Source of the DNA: Thozetella sp. PMI_491
Lineage: Eukaryota; Ascomycota; Sordariomycetes; Chaetosphaeriales; Chaetosphaeriaceae
Length of the DNA: 64,000 bases
Direction of reading: 5' to 3'
Assembly (NCBI GenBank): GCA_021432635.1
Contig: MU270022.1
Coordinates: 682,001 to 746,000, forward strand
In this document: piece after piece, positions 1 to 12,196 of the stretch
How positions within the stretch are numbered: position 1 is the first letter of the stretch
Layout of the letters: the number at the start of each line of letters is the position of its first letter
The notes under the pieces: generated by a model
What the model was told of the DNA's origin: nothing
The model's input: the letters and a program-made list of their open reading frames with translations, nothing else
Database searches by the model: none
Translations under genes and position numbers: made by a program

Positions 1-538
1 AGTAAATCACACAAAAGCGACGTGGATTCCATGATGGGTCCAAACGAGGAAGGTACGCCGCAGAGCTCGAACTGAATTAAGCATGTGTAAACATTTCATA
101 CAAACGGCCTTGCTCGCCGATACTAGCCCTTGACACCTGAAATTAAGCATGAGACACGGGATAGACACTGCTCCCTTTAGCGGCTAGAGTCTCCAAGTCC
201 TTGCGCCATTGGTGCTTTACTTTTAAAATGTTACCCGCGTCTTTCTCCGCTTCGGAAAAATTCTTGTCCGGATAGTTAGTCTAAGGATAGGGGAGATTGA
301 ACGCCAGGGCTGGCACTGCCGCGACCAAGTTTTGCCAGAAAGCTCCGCTGGGAAGCTTAACTTGCTTCTAGGTACCACATATGACTACTTCTCAGACGCA
401 AATAGTGTTCTTTAACTTGTACTCTGAATGCTTGGCCGTCGTATGCTCTCTCATTTCTCGTTGCAGTGACAGCTACTTCTAAGCCTATCCGTTAAGATTG
501 TATCTTCGCACACCCATAAACATCCTCACAGCACGCCC
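1..538. other. Intergenic, upstream of shikimate dehydrogenase-like gene
   Basis: No coding region, RNA gene or repeat could be recognised here. It presumably contains the promoter and 5' leader of the gene starting at 539. Confidence 0.4.
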
Positions 539-1402
539 ATGAAAGAAGACATGATTATTAAACGCAATTTCTTTATTTTTGGCAACAATATCAAGCATTC
601 ACTTTCTCCAGCCCTACACAACGCCGGTTTTATTGAGTGCGGCTTACCGCATCACTACGCCATTCACGAGAGTCCAAGGGTGGACGATAGTGTCAAAAAC
701 ATCATTGCTGATCCGGATTTCGGCGGTGCTTCGGTCACATATCCACATAAATTGCAAGTGGCACGCTTACTAGATTCTATCTCCGAAAGAGCAGAAAGGG
801 TTGGTGCAGTCAACACTATCGTTGTGCAGCAAGGAAAGAACGGCCGCCGATGTCTCCAAGGAGAGAACACCGACTGTTTAGGAATACAGAAATGCATCAA
901 CAAGAGTGGGGTTTCTGGGGTGAATTTATCGCCTGCTCTCATCCTCGGTGCAGGAGGTGCTGCTCTCGCTGCGTGTTATGCTATCCGGGACAGTGGCATT
1001 TGAAATGTTTCCGTCGTGAATCGGACGAAAGAGACGGTCGAGAAGATGGCAGCCCACTTCCCAGAGTTGACATTTCATATAGCGGAGTCCTTGGAAGACG
1101 TCCTACGAGAAGGCACAGGATGCTTTCAAGTTGTGGTGGCATGCATACCTGCCGATGATCTAGGAGAGGAAAAGATACCATCGGCATTGTTCTCGCGGGT
1201 AGAGGAAGGTGTGTTGGTTGAAATGGCATATCGGCCGCAAATTACGGGAATGATGAAGGTCGCTTCTCGATATGCGGGCTGGAAGATGTTCAAGGGGATT
1301 GATGTCTTGGAAGAGCAGGCCTATTCACAATTCGAACTCTGGACCGGCATGCCTGCGCCGGTAGCGGTAATGAGGAAAGCAACGCTCTCGCATATACATT
1401 GA
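539..1402 (+). pseudogene. Shikimate/quinate dehydrogenase-like gene with one in-frame stop
   Basis: The reading frame encodes a shikimate 5-dehydrogenase-like protein of about 287 residues. This family reduces 3-dehydroshikimate to shikimate, or interconverts quinate and dehydroquinate, with NAD(P)H. Visible marks are the substrate motif SLSPALHN (residues 21-28), VTYPHK near residue 66, NTDCLG near 110 and the dinucleotide-binding loop GAGGAA near 138. A TGA at 1001-1003 breaks the frame right after the glycine-rich loop. Translation then resumes in the same frame with a family-typical strand ending VVNRT and runs to 1402. A single CGA-to-TGA change would explain the stop. No plausible intron spans it. 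As read, only the substrate half would be made. A sequencing error or very recent inactivation are the alternatives. Confidence 0.7.
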
Positions 1403-1629
1403 AATAGACTTTTACTGCTACACAAATAAGAAACTATTTGTCTACTGTTCTAACGTCATACTCCCTAGGATATAGTATGTAGCTCCTGATGCCAGTTTAG
1501 CCACTTCCATGAGTAAAATTGTGCGATCTAAAGGGCAGCGAAAGACAAATACGTGTACCGTACTTATTTGGGTTTTCCAAAATGTTAGGTATTTGCAACA
1601 GCGAGGCTAATTTGTTACTTGGTTGGCAA

Positions 1630-2401
1630 CTATTTGGGAACCTCGATGTCTAAACCGTTCCCCTCCAGCCAGCTCTTAGCCTGCCGGTACAGGAAATCAT
1701 GCTTTTCCAGATTTTGTGTGCCAACGTGCCGACGATGACCGGGCATATCCATCAGCACCTTGACGCCCATTGTGAGCTCTTGGAAGTATGCAAGATACCG
1801 ATATCCGGGCGGGTAGGTCTGCGCCTTCTCCTCGTCCACCTTGGGGACCCTGGAAGGATTTACAGGGATGATCTTGTCCTTCTCATACCAATGACGGACT
1901 AGGCGCGCGCCCCAGCGACCGTCAACCTTCTCAAAGAAGAAACAGAAGCGACAATCAGCCTCCACATCGAATTCGACGCCGTCCACTACAAATCTTTGCG
2001 TAATAGTCGCCTTCAATTTCGTCACTGCTAGGGTTGCCGCTGGGTTTATGTCTGACGTCGTTCCATGGCACCGATGCATGATAAATGCACCCTTATCCAT
2101 ACCGGCCTTCGAGGCTGCGATGAAGTCTTCGTATGCCACGCGCCCCGACCAAGTCGTATACACGTGAGCCCCCGGGTGGAAAATAGACTCAAAGTTCTCC
2201 CACTCACACGCATCTCTAAGGAGTGGCTTGTCAGTGAGAGGCAGGTGGGTAGACAATGAATCAAGGTTATTACCTGTAGCATGGCCAACCTTCGGCTAAC
2301 TCTCTCAGCTTCGCCCTCTCAATGACCAGATGATCTGGGCCATTGTTTCGAATGGCACCATTCGGTCTAGACCCCTCTGGAAGAGTGTGAAGGTCAACCA
2401 T
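1630..2401 (-). CDS. SnoaL-like (NTF2-fold) domain protein
   Basis: Two exons, 2274-2401 and 1630-2215, give about 237 residues. The 58 nt intron (2216-2273) joins TAC-AG to A-GAT, restoring a continuous run [11 protein letters not shown]. The body resembles SnoaL_4-type, scytalone-dehydratase-like proteins: an early charged helix, the start YTTWSG of a cone-like fold, a histidine-containing stretch IMHRCHG, and the aromatic strand [13 protein letters not shown]. Relatives are small dehydratases, cyclases or binding proteins, often of secondary or aromatic metabolism; the substrate cannot be told. No signal peptide. The start at 2401 was chosen because homologous-looking sequence begins there; an in-frame ATG at 2473 is the alternative. 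Confidence 0.72.
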
Positions 2402-3137
2402 TGCTGTTACCACTTCACGACAAGGGCGTTGAATGAAGGTTGTAATAATGGATTGAAGAGAGACAGGCTGCACCCTGACGCCACTCTATGAATGCATATG
2501 AGGTCTTAGCCGAGGATGAACATCGGCCTTCATAAGGTTCTCGTCTCGGGACTTTCCCCTGCACCCGATTTCTTTGCCCCGAATCTAAAACTAGCAAGTG
2601 TTGGATGGTAAAGGTCTTTGCCGGGGCGGGGCACGCTTTGTCTCCACCAATGCTTGCCGCTGCGTGGCGTCCGCATGTCGGAGGCCTAGCCCGGCAGAGC
2701 AAATAGCCCCAGTTAGCACGCTCAGCCTCTTGGCTGGATACCGTGACGCCGGTACTTACCCACGAATATTACAGTATTTCCCCGTTTGTGAATGCAATTC
2801 CCTCTCCGCAGATCGCTGCTAAATTGAGAGCATCATTCCCCACGCAGCTCGTAGTATCATTAACAAGTCCCTGAGAATTATATATGCAGTCTGAGCCAAA
2901 TGATGTTAAACAAAAAAAAAATCTGCCGTTCAATCCCCTCCACTGTCAAAAGCATATCATAGAAAGAATTCCCTATTCTCGCATATGAAACCGTAAATAT
3001 CAACCTAATGCACGCACGCATTCGCAGGGTGAAGGTTTATTGAACGTTAAGAGATAATGAGCCAGAGAAACGCGGTTCCTCTACGAAGACGGACATCTTA
3101 GGGTTGGAGTTCGATAGCTAGCCTATCAGCTATATAT
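2402..3137. other. Intergenic, no gene recognised
   Basis: Short open frames exist on both strands but none shows a domain, a signal peptide or supporting splice context. Confidence 0.4.
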
Positions 3138-4436
3138 TTAATCCTCATCACTGTTGCTCTTCGGCCTGGGGACCATTTTCTCGGCATCGAGACATCGCTT
3201 TCGTATGGAGAACCACGCGACAACATGACCCAAGATCAACCAGCTAAACATGACGGGTAACGCGACGCGGAGGGGGTTTACGCAGCCAGACCAAACATAT
3301 ATGAGCAGAGAATATGTCTCGTGCGCTGGCACTGCGTAACCCCACCGATAGAACCCAGGGCTAAGTTCGAAGGGGAAGACCGTGCTTGAAACATTCAGCA
3401 AGATCCAGCTTAGGACGAAGAAGGAGATGAACTGCATCGGAATGTAGCTGGCAATGACCGATTCCATAACCACCCAGTGGACTTCGTTGTTGAGCCACAA
3501 CACAATCCAAGTCAGAACAAATGCCCTTCCATCCACCGGCCAGCCTTCGCGATACTCCCAAAGGCATCCTGCCAAGACCAGAGCGCAGAGAAATGAGTAG
3601 ACTTTGCCGATCGCGAAGCGCAGGAGCCAGACGTCGCGGATAGACCCGCGGACAAAGACCTGGTTTTGCATGCTGATGCCATTCATGGCCATGATCAGGA
3701 AGAACTGCGCGAGTATGGGCACAACCATATACACAGTATTATAGAAGACACGGCTGCCTTGTATCGTTGGCTGTATTATATTTGCTGTGGCGCCGATGGG
3801 GTTTAGGTAGGCCGCAACAGCCTGTTGGTCGGAGTTGTTCAGAGAGGAGGCCGCGGCCATACCTTCCGGAGACTGATAGTAGGACGCTCGGACGGCGCCA
3901 AGCAGCTGCTGGACACTGGACACGATCTGTCCGTCTGCAACAGTAGGGTAGCGGGCCTGATTGTAGATGTATGTGGCTGCGCTGGATGCGTTGTACTCTG
4001 AAGCAATGGCGCCACCTGCAAGCGCCTCCTCGAGCCGGTCAGAGGCGCCCTTTTCGCTATAGACCCCGGCCCAGTAGTCACCTCGGCAGACAGCATCCCG
4101 GATAGAGGCTGGATCAGGGAACTCGGGCGTAGATCGGAACTCGATGGTTGGGAACGAATCGCTTTGCAGGTAGCTGTATGCTTTTGATATGGAGTCACCA
4201 ATGGCGCCGTCGTCGTAGTCGACAGCGAGGATCTTGAGGCCCTTCACGCGACTACGCTGCTTGAACGCGGATCCGAAAAAGTACGATATGACGGCCAGGA
4301 CCAGTAACAAGGTGAGCATGGACATCATGATCTGGGGTAGGATGAATGCCTTCCTCCGACCGCGCCATTCAGGATGTCTAAACCCGAGCCGGATTCCCGC
4401 TCGGCGGGCAGGTGACTGCGATGCGGGTCTTTCCAT
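3138..4436 (-). CDS. SNG1/DUF3533-family multi-pass membrane protein
   Basis: A single-exon frame of 432 residues. A basic cytosolic N-terminus precedes one membrane segment (about residues 36-56). A large, probably extracytosolic domain follows, and then about five more hydrophobic segments between residues 235 and 410. This one-plus-five layout is that of the yeast Sng1 / DUF3533 (ABC-2-like) family. Yeast Sng1 is linked to nitrosoguanidine resistance and to plasma-membrane lipid asymmetry. The C-terminus is short and acidic (NSDED). A transport or lipid-organising role is inferred from family only; no cognate ATP-binding subunit is nearby. Confidence 0.8.
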   Translation of the reverse strand: MERPASQSPARRAGIRLGFRHPEWRGRRKAFILPQIMMSMLTLLLVLAVISYFFGSAFKQRSRVKGLKILAVDYDDGAIGDSISKAYSYLQSDSFPTIEFRSTPEFPDPASIRDAVCRGDYWAGVYSEKGASDRLEEALAGGAIASEYNASSAATYIYNQARYPTVADGQIVSSVQQLLGAVRASYYQSPEGMAAASSLNNSDQQAVAAYLNPIGATANIIQPTIQGSRVFYNTVYMVVPILAQFFLIMAMNGISMQNQVFVRGSIRDVWLLRFAIGKVYSFLCALVLAGCLWEYREGWPVDGRAFVLTWIVLWLNNEVHWVVMESVIASYIPMQFISFFVLSWILLNVSSTVFPFELSPGFYRWGYAVPAHETYSLLIYVWSGCVNPLRVALPVMFSWLILGHVVAWFSIRKRCLDAEKMVPRPKSNSDED

Positions 4437-6565
4437 TGCAGGTAATTTGAGTTGTGTCGTCCGTTGCGCAAACTATGCGCGTGTTGTCATGAGCGACGAA
4501 GACTGATAACGTCCGGCCAAGGAGTGAGTCCATTTTCGAGTTCGGGCACTGCCTTTGCATTTATATTCGACTGAACGAGTTCTGGGCTCGGTCTCGGGGG
4601 TCGGAGATGTGATGTAATTGAGCTAGTGATCTACAAAAGCCACTCAGACGAAGTCCGCGGGGTTATGGAAAGAAGGAATGCCGGATTCGAGCCAACGATT
4701 AGGTACTATCGGAATAAGGACATAAACAGTTATCCGTGTTAGGTCAGCTCGGTCAGATGCCGGGTGACGAGGGTGACAAATGACAAAACATCAGGGACAC
4801 CGAAAGTAGTCAGGGATATTGATTGGTTTGTTCGCTAGAGGTACAGAATTCCAATCGATCATTGTAAAATAAAGCTTTCCGTGTGTTATTTCTTCTGTAG
4901 CTCACCTTGGGGTCGTCGACTTTCCTGTCAACCGGGTGCAGGGGCAGCATGGCAACATGGCTACGCAATTGCTCCACTTTGAGCCGAATATCCCAGCTCT
5001 GTCGGTGGGGCATGCGACAATTGTTGCTCATAACACCGACCTCACGGTCCAGATCGGCGCTCGCGCTTCCAAATTCCCGACTGCAAATGCAAGGTGACGC
5101 AGCCAGAAACCATCAATCACGGCGCCGTCAACCTACCATCTACTGCCAAACCCTTCCTCTTGCGATATATAATTGTGATAGTCTATGTTAGCTCCAAGAC
5201 AAGAGTGTTGGCCTCAACTAGAGCAAATTTGGTTTATGGAGCCCGCCGGTCTTATCGGCCAACAATGGTAGCGTCATAAATATGGAAATGCCGGCAGAAT
5301 AACTATCTCTAAAGCATGAAGTAAAAAGTCTATCTTTGAGGATTCACACAACATCTTAGGTTTCTCTTGACAAACCCCAGTAGAGATGCTGTTCCTCTAG
5401 CAACAAGGACACAAACCATTCTGCGTATATTTGAGTATCTCACGATCGAGGGAACTGTTTCCCGAGTTACTTGTACCGGAGTAGCGCGTGGGCCCCTTCA
5501 TGATAAGGCCTGAGCTACTATTATAATATAATTTGTCGCACGTGGAAGGCAGGCTAGCCACTGATTAGAAAGTCCTGGCGATGGAGTAGCATGGCAGTGT
5601 AACAAGACGCTCTGGTCTGGATAGGTAGAGCTTTATAGTGAATTGCGGATGCATTTCCAAGTACTGACTTGCGCTGATCATGGTGAATATGAGGAACATG
5701 GAGATTTTATTGCATCTCTACCTACCAGTCGCCTCCCTCGCTCTATAGTAATGAATGGCCTTCCTGCGTGCTCAATAGCTCGATAGATGCCCTGTATGCC
5801 GTTGACTATCATCAGAGATTGCCTTAGGTATGCATCATCGCTACCGGTGTAGTGAATCCACCCACAAGAGCAGCCATCATGACCGAGTAATGGGCTAGTA
5901 GCCGCCGCCACCGATAAAAATGACAAATTGTCTATTATTCGATGCAAGGCATCTTTTCGTGACCCGGCAGCTGTAACGGCGCACAAACTAAATATTTTGA
6001 ACTTCATCGATTACCTGCAAATACCCGTCACTAAGCGTTTTCCCTCATAGCTTGCCAACTTTTTGCTGCACAGCCATTCCGCTGATGTCAGCATCTGGTT
6101 CACGATGGTCACCGATATCAAGATCGCGTCGCTGTTAGTCAATACCGGGATATAACGGGCGCCGTTTTCTTATCGCGCCAAAGTCATCTACCAAGCACCT
6201 CCAATGAGCTGCAGGCTAGTGCGCTTGCAGGTCACGTTCTCAACTATGCAGCTTACCCCGATTTTATCCCGGACATGCATATCAACGATAGCACGCCCTT
6301 TGGGATACAACCATGCAACGTGCCTAACGTTACCTAACCGCCGGCCAGACTGACAATATACGCTACTAGCGTCGGCGTGGTCCCCAGTTCCTCTATCCTC
6401 TCCACTTCCGAAATCGGTTGCGTGTACCTCAATTGTGGCCCACCGACGGTGCGAAACCCTAAAGGACTCCCACCATCTAGCTTTGTCGGCATACCCTACC
6501 TAAGTTCTGTTTTGGGCTAGGAGATAATTGATTTCAGATCTGAGCATCGACCACTTCCTCTTAAA
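4437..6565. other. 2.1 kb intergenic region, no supported gene
   Basis: Several short open frames occur, for example 5678-6007 on the minus strand with a hydrophobic start. None has a recognisable domain or coding-like continuity. No RNA gene or repeat family was recognised. Confidence 0.4.
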
Positions 6566-8159
6566 ATGAATCCAGACCAACGACTAGACGACCCGGGCCC
6601 GGATCAGCTCTATGCCCGGAGGCGTCAGTTGCGGCCGGAGGACCCGTCGGTCGAGATAGCACTAGCTACTCTCGACGCCGATGAGAGAGCAGGCCCTCTA
6701 GAAGATCCCAGTGCCGGTTCGGATGTCCCTCCTGATGGAGGATATGGCTGGGTGTGTACTTTCAGCCTTTTCATGGTAAATGCTCAGACATGGGGAATCA
6801 ACAGCGTAAGAAACCGCCAGCCGGGCCCCGTTATAACCTGCCAAAGAAATTGTTAGATCGATTTGCTCACAATGTGAGGCGATTTAGTCTTGGGCTATTT
6901 TCCTCGCGCACTATACCACTAATAATACATTCCCGGGCGCTACGGAGCTACAGTATGCGCTCATCGGGGGTCTCTCCATCTCCCAGGCGCTCATGATATC
7001 CCCGATTACCACCTCAGTCCAGTCGGCAATCGGCATGCGCTGGACTATGATTCTTGGCTCCGTTATCATATTTGTTGCTTTATTCACATCCTCTTATACA
7101 ACCCACATTTGGCAGCTCTTCCTGAGCCAGGGTTTATCCTTTGGCTGGGGCATGGGCTTTGTGTACATTCCCGCATCGGCGGCCCTGCCCGCCTGGTTTT
7201 CCACCAAAAGGAGTCTAGCTGTAGGAATCGCTACGTCAGGAGCAGGCATTGGAGGTCTCGTCTACAGTCTAGTAACCAACGCCGCCATCCAGCGGTTAGG
7301 AGTACCTTGGACATACCGCATCCTTGCGACAGCCGCGCTGACCTCCAATCTCGTATCTTCGCTACTTCACAGAGAGTTCCGGCGCGAAGGAGCCCAGCCG
7401 ACACCCCGCGAGAAATTCGGAATCCAACTCGCGGAGTTCAGACGAATCGAGGTCTTGCTCATCGTCTTCTGGGGTCTCGCTACGGAGCTAGGATACATAA
7501 CACTCCTCTACTCGCTGCCCAGTTTCGCCTCGGCCATTGGGCTGACGCCCACAGAAGGCTCAATAGCAAACGCCCTCTTGAATCTGGGACTGGGACTCGG
7601 CCGGCCACTCATGGGCCACATTAGCGACCGTCTCGGTCGCATCAACATGGCCTTGTTCATGACGGCACTCTGTGGCTTCTGGTGCTTCGTCCTCTGGATT
7701 CCAGCACGCGGCCTCGCCATGCTTTCTGCCTTCGCACTGCTAGCTGGGGCAATCTGCGGGACATTCTGGGCCACCATAACCCCCGTACTTATGGAAGTAG
7801 TGGGGATCAGCAGATTTATTCGCGTCTTTGGTGTTATTTGCCTCTCCATGGTGCTTCCTACCACGTTCGCAGAGCCGGTTGCTATGCAACTGGTAGATGT
7901 CAACCACGGGGGCACCGGCAGCTTCCTTAAAGCGCAGATTTTTGTAGGTTGCATGTTCTTCGCCGGCGCTCTTAGCTTGTGGTTGCTACGCGCGTGGAAG
8001 ATCGCCTTCGAGGAGGCAACTGTCACTCCATTGATTCGCACACCAGCGGAGCGAGAAGATGATCCGATGGCGAACGCTTCTAGGCTGACTACGATGCCGA
8101 AACAGCCATCTAGGCTCTGGATCACACCGCGTACTTTGTTCTCCACTAGGCGGGTATGA
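6566..8159 (+). CDS. Monocarboxylate transporter-like MFS permease
   Basis: Two exons, 6566-6805 and 6888-8159, give 503 residues. The 82 nt intron joins AAC-AGC to TCT-TGG and yields the typical MCT run WGINSSWAIFLAHY. The cytosolic N-terminus ends in PPDGGYGWV, the start of helix 1 in fungal monocarboxylate-porter (Mch/ESBP6-type) proteins. About 12 membrane helices follow, with the inter-helix motif DRLGR in the second half (about residues 325-330). The family moves monocarboxylates or other small organic acids across membranes; yeast relatives include riboflavin and uncharacterised carriers, so the substrate is open. No obvious partner gene is adjacent. Confidence 0.85.
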
Positions 8160-8730
8160 AAATGAACCGTCTCAATGATGACGGAGAAGGAGCTACATAG
8201 GTTCGGTCTTTGTCTGGGACGGGGCCTATCCACACCTGGTGAAGCCGAGACAGACTGTCGCAATTTAGCTAACAGGGAGATATACTAAATTTGAGTTCCT
8301 AGAGCTTGCAGCTGGGAAGATGGCACCGATTTGGAAGTGTATACGCGCTGCACGACACAGATGATGCACGATGCAGATAGCCATAGCTGAAGTCCTTACC
8401 CAGTGCCGATATCGGCAAATTTTAAACAAAATATTGATCCCTCTGGTACGATGGCTGGTCCCACTGCCCGTGACACTAATGGCTAAATTAGCTTAGCGTT
8501 ATCCAAGAGTGGCATGGCTTGTCTCTAAGCCGCTTTCGGAGCTACCACTCTGTTTTCGGTCTTGCAGGTACGGAAAGCAGACTCACAAACTGAGACTCGC
8601 CAATGTCGATATCCGAATACGCCGTCTGTCCATTTGCTGAATAAAGGAGGATCCTATAACTTCGTATCGCTTCTTTCACCGGATATCCAGTTATTCCAAG
8701 TACTTCTTGGCCCACACCGATCACTTGGAA
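8160..8730. other. Intergenic, no gene recognised
   Basis: The 3' end of the transporter and the upstream region of the AAA ATPase gene. Nothing else recognised. Confidence 0.4.
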
Positions 8731-11154
8731 ATGATTGAGTCCGAGCCTCGTGATGGGCTTATCAAGGATATCATGGATGTTGACGAAAGCCCTCGAGTTC
8801 CCTCGTGGTTCTTGAGGGACTACGTGAGGACCTCCGATGAGCTGGAGCGGACCCCTCCAGCTCTAACTATTAGCAACACCGAAGGAAAAGGGAAGCAGGA
8901 CGTCAACAATGGATCAAGCGAGGGCCTCTACGAAATGGATGCTACCTTTTTCGAGAGCATGTGCCGCGTTATACGACCAACTAGCTCAAACACCGTGAAT
9001 GGTGATGGGGGGTTCTTTACTAAGAATGCTTTGCTCTTACACTACCTGAACAGGTCCTCGTGGGACAATTATGGCTGGAGGTTTCTCGCCAGCGTGGTGG
9101 AATACTTTGCCACGACGATCAATGCTGATCTCATAACGATAACATTGGATGTTGCCATCGCGCTCGTACTGCACACCATAGAACGTACGGGGGCACAGGC
9201 GCCTGCGGGCATTAATGATCTGGTTAACTGGGCGTTTTCCGTCGACGGAGCGGCGCCGCCCAGCTCGGACGAAACCAAGGCGGCCCAAGAACGCCAAGAT
9301 AAGGGAAGGAAGTCGCAGTCAAGCGCGAAAGGTGTAAGTATGAGGATGAAGCTTTGCGAAAGTGATGCTTGCTAAAACCCGGAATCGGCGGCAATCACTG
9401 ACACATGTTAGGTCAACTTTTCCTTCCATGATGTTCTTTCTGCACCACGGTTAAAGGCTCATAGAAGCTCGATTGGCACCGCGCGGCATAGTAATAGGCC
9501 GTTAGTAGTTCACCTTCCAAAGATATCCAATCTGCACGCGGCAGCCCAAGGCGCTATACTCAACCGACTTCGATCCGACGCTTTCCAATCCCAGATTCAA
9601 CATTGCTCGACGAATATTATATTCATTGCAACAGACATTGAGAACCCCTTGACGAGCCTCAATCCGGCAATTCTCGGATTGCTCGGCACGAACCCCACCG
9701 CTAAACCATTGCGTCTCGTTCCACTGAGCTCGCCGGCCCAGAAAGCCCTCCTTGTGAAGCATGGGGAGTTCAGAGATTCTGGCTCCATGCGAAAGCACAG
9801 GCTCGCCAACATTCGAGCGGTGAAGATGGCTATGAGAGACCAATATTCTGAGACATCCGCCGGCTCCCTCGCCGACGCGGAAGTCGACTGGGAGTTTCTT
9901 GACAACACACGCGCAGGCGAGATCTTTGACAAGGAAATCCTCTCAGCCGTGGACATCGACGACATTGTGCAGGAGATTGGAGAAGATTTCGACAGTGCCA
10001 GTGTCCAGGACTCGATCCTCAGGATAGGCCGCAGGGAAGAGATACTGGATGCGTGGAAGTCTGGCCTCAGTGGCGACGCAGCTGATGAGCAAACTAGCTC
10101 TCCAACCGACAAGTGGTCGGGTTTCCCAGAGAACATCAGAAAAACGATCAATGAAATCCTAGCAGACAAGGAGAAGTACAAGAGGGAGTCCGAGTTCCTT
10201 GACCTAATCGTCCTCCCAAATGAGGTGGAGGATGGCTGGGACGACATTGCGCTCGACCATGAAACTAAAGAGGGGATCCAGCAAATACTGCCGGGCGCAG
10301 AAAGTACCTCCGTCAACCAATCCGGCTATGGGATTCTGAAACGAGGCAGAATAGGAGGTGCCTTGATGTATGGGCCGCCAGGGACGGGGAAGACTCACCT
10401 GGCACGAGTCATTGCGAAAGAATGCAAAGCCGTCACGATCTGTGCCTCTGGCGCTGACATTGAGGACATGTACGTCGGCGAGACGGAAAAGATCATCAAG
10501 GGCCTCTTCAACCTTGGCAAGATGCTGGTACCAAGCATCATCTTCATTGACGAGGCGGATGCGCTCTTCCGTGCACGGCAGCCGGGCGAGCGTAGCTATA
10601 AGAGAAGCCAGACAAACCAGCTGCTCGCCGAGATGGACGGCCTCTCCAGGTCAAAGTCCTCTCCGTTCGTGCTCCTCGCAACGAACTTCCCCAACGACCT
10701 AGACCACGCTCTCCTTCGCCGAGTTCCATCTCGTATATACATTGGGCTTCCGTCGGTGGAGATGAGAGAGGTAATCTTGGGCATAATGCTAAAGGAGGAG
10801 ACGCTAGGCCCGGATCTCGACCTCTCCCGCCTCGCCCTTATGACGTCTCGCTTCTCTGGCTCGGATATTCAATCTCTCTGCGTGCAGGCTGCTTTAATAT
10901 GCGACGTATTTGCAGACGAAAAGGGAGTCAAGGGGAGACGAATACTTAGCCAGGCCCATTTTACCAAGGCGTTGAAGCGGGTGTCGCCGACCACGTCTCG
11001 GAAAGGCCTCGTCCTTATCAAACATTTCGCAAACGAGTTCGACCCTCCAGGGTACGAGCGGCTTATCGCCATGGAGGAAAGGGAAGGAACTGCTTTACTC
11101 CGGGAGGGAGGCGACGCAGTAGGCCACATGGATCCGAGGCAAATGGTTATCTAG
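8731..11154 (+). CDS. AAA ATPase, Msp1/ATAD1-like core
   Basis: Two exons, 8731-9333 and 9412-11154, give 781 residues; the 78 nt intron has a clear CACTGAC branch site. The long N-terminal half (about 500 residues) resembles no domain I recognise. The C-terminal part is one AAA module: Walker A GPPGTGKTH near residue 522, Walker B IIFIDEAD near 577, a sensor-like LLATNFP, and an arginine-finger region ALLRRVPSR. The module resembles the membrane-protein extractase Msp1/ATAD1 and the large group of fungal AAA proteins with variable N-terminal halves. No transmembrane helix was seen, so a mitochondrial outer-membrane location is not supported. The ATG at 8731 is the first in frame. Confidence 0.85.
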
Positions 11155-12196
11155 ATGCAGAAGTTCAGTCCCTGTCTGTAGCTAGATAGGGTATCCAAAG
11201 CATGAAGGCTGGGCAATTTAGAAGTATGGAGGAAAGATGTTGACTTTCCTTGTCTGATTATCGTCTGATGATGAATGAACCCGCACTTTCATCTCATATT
11301 CACTTACAGTTACTCCACAGGTCCCTTCCAAGCCCTTTCGAGCTGCTATGATCTGCCGCCCCCGTACGAGTCATCGCTTGGTTACGGGTGGTGGGGGAGT
11401 GGATGACGTCCTCGTAAAGGCGGTGCCGATAGGAAAAAAAAAACACTGGAACTGCCATTTTCGGCGCTGAGTTACGCAAGGTACTATGCTATCGGTGGAG
11501 AGTCCGTCTGATGTTGGGTGGTGAAACATCAAGAGCCTCAGCTTGCCCCGCTCTCTCCCGATCATGCCAAGCCTCCACAGGAACAATGACAGGCTTGGCC
11601 CAACGGGAGATCGGCACCAGAAGCGAGGCTTTGGGGACCAAGGCTTAGCGAGCAGAAGCCAGCTACCCCTAGCCAAGCCGCAGGATCTCAACAGACATCG
11701 TGTGACTGGCGGAGACGCAAGATGCTGTGGCTTTCGCGGGTATGATGACGACTGCGCTCCGTAACAAGTCGCTACACTGTTTTGGATCACCCACCAAGCC
11801 CACCCGGAGGCCCAAAATTGACCGACGTAACTAATGAGGGGAAAGGAAATCACTTCTGCTCTGTAGCCCCGAAGATCTCCACTTCACAAACTGGGTATGG
11901 CGGACTTGGACCGGCCGACATGACACTCTCGCAGGTCGCCCACAGGGGCTACTATAATTTCTAAGTATGCGATTCCTGAGGGCCAGATCCACCGGGCAGA
12001 AGATATAAAGGCTCTACCTCTCCCAGAGCTTGGCATCATAATAGCTATCATTCAGCTTTCTACCCATTCCCAAATATCATTCCTTTCAGAATCCGGTTGA
12101 CTCGGTACTTTCGTTTATACTCACCCTCGTTGAACAGACAAGACACCTTCCTTTGACCCATACCTTTCAAGACAAAATCCGTTTACCTTCAGAGCA
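11155..12196. other. Intergenic region with promoter of the Egh16-like gene
   Basis: About 1 kb without a credible gene. The last 200 bases form a pyrimidine-rich leader upstream of the ATG at 12197. Confidence 0.45.
12003..12009 (+). promoter_or_regulatory. TATA-like element
   Basis: GATATAAAG lies about 190 bases upstream of the ATG at 12197, followed by a CT-rich leader typical of highly expressed fungal genes. Position and motif only. Confidence 0.35.

Noticed and set aside
4675..4720. tRNA-like GGATTCGAGCC segment
   Set aside because: No matching acceptor or anticodon arms could be found around it.
9597..10316. Open frame of 239 codons on the minus strand opposite the AAA ATPase
   Set aside because: Ser-rich antisense shadow without motif; the plus-strand protein is continuous through this interval.
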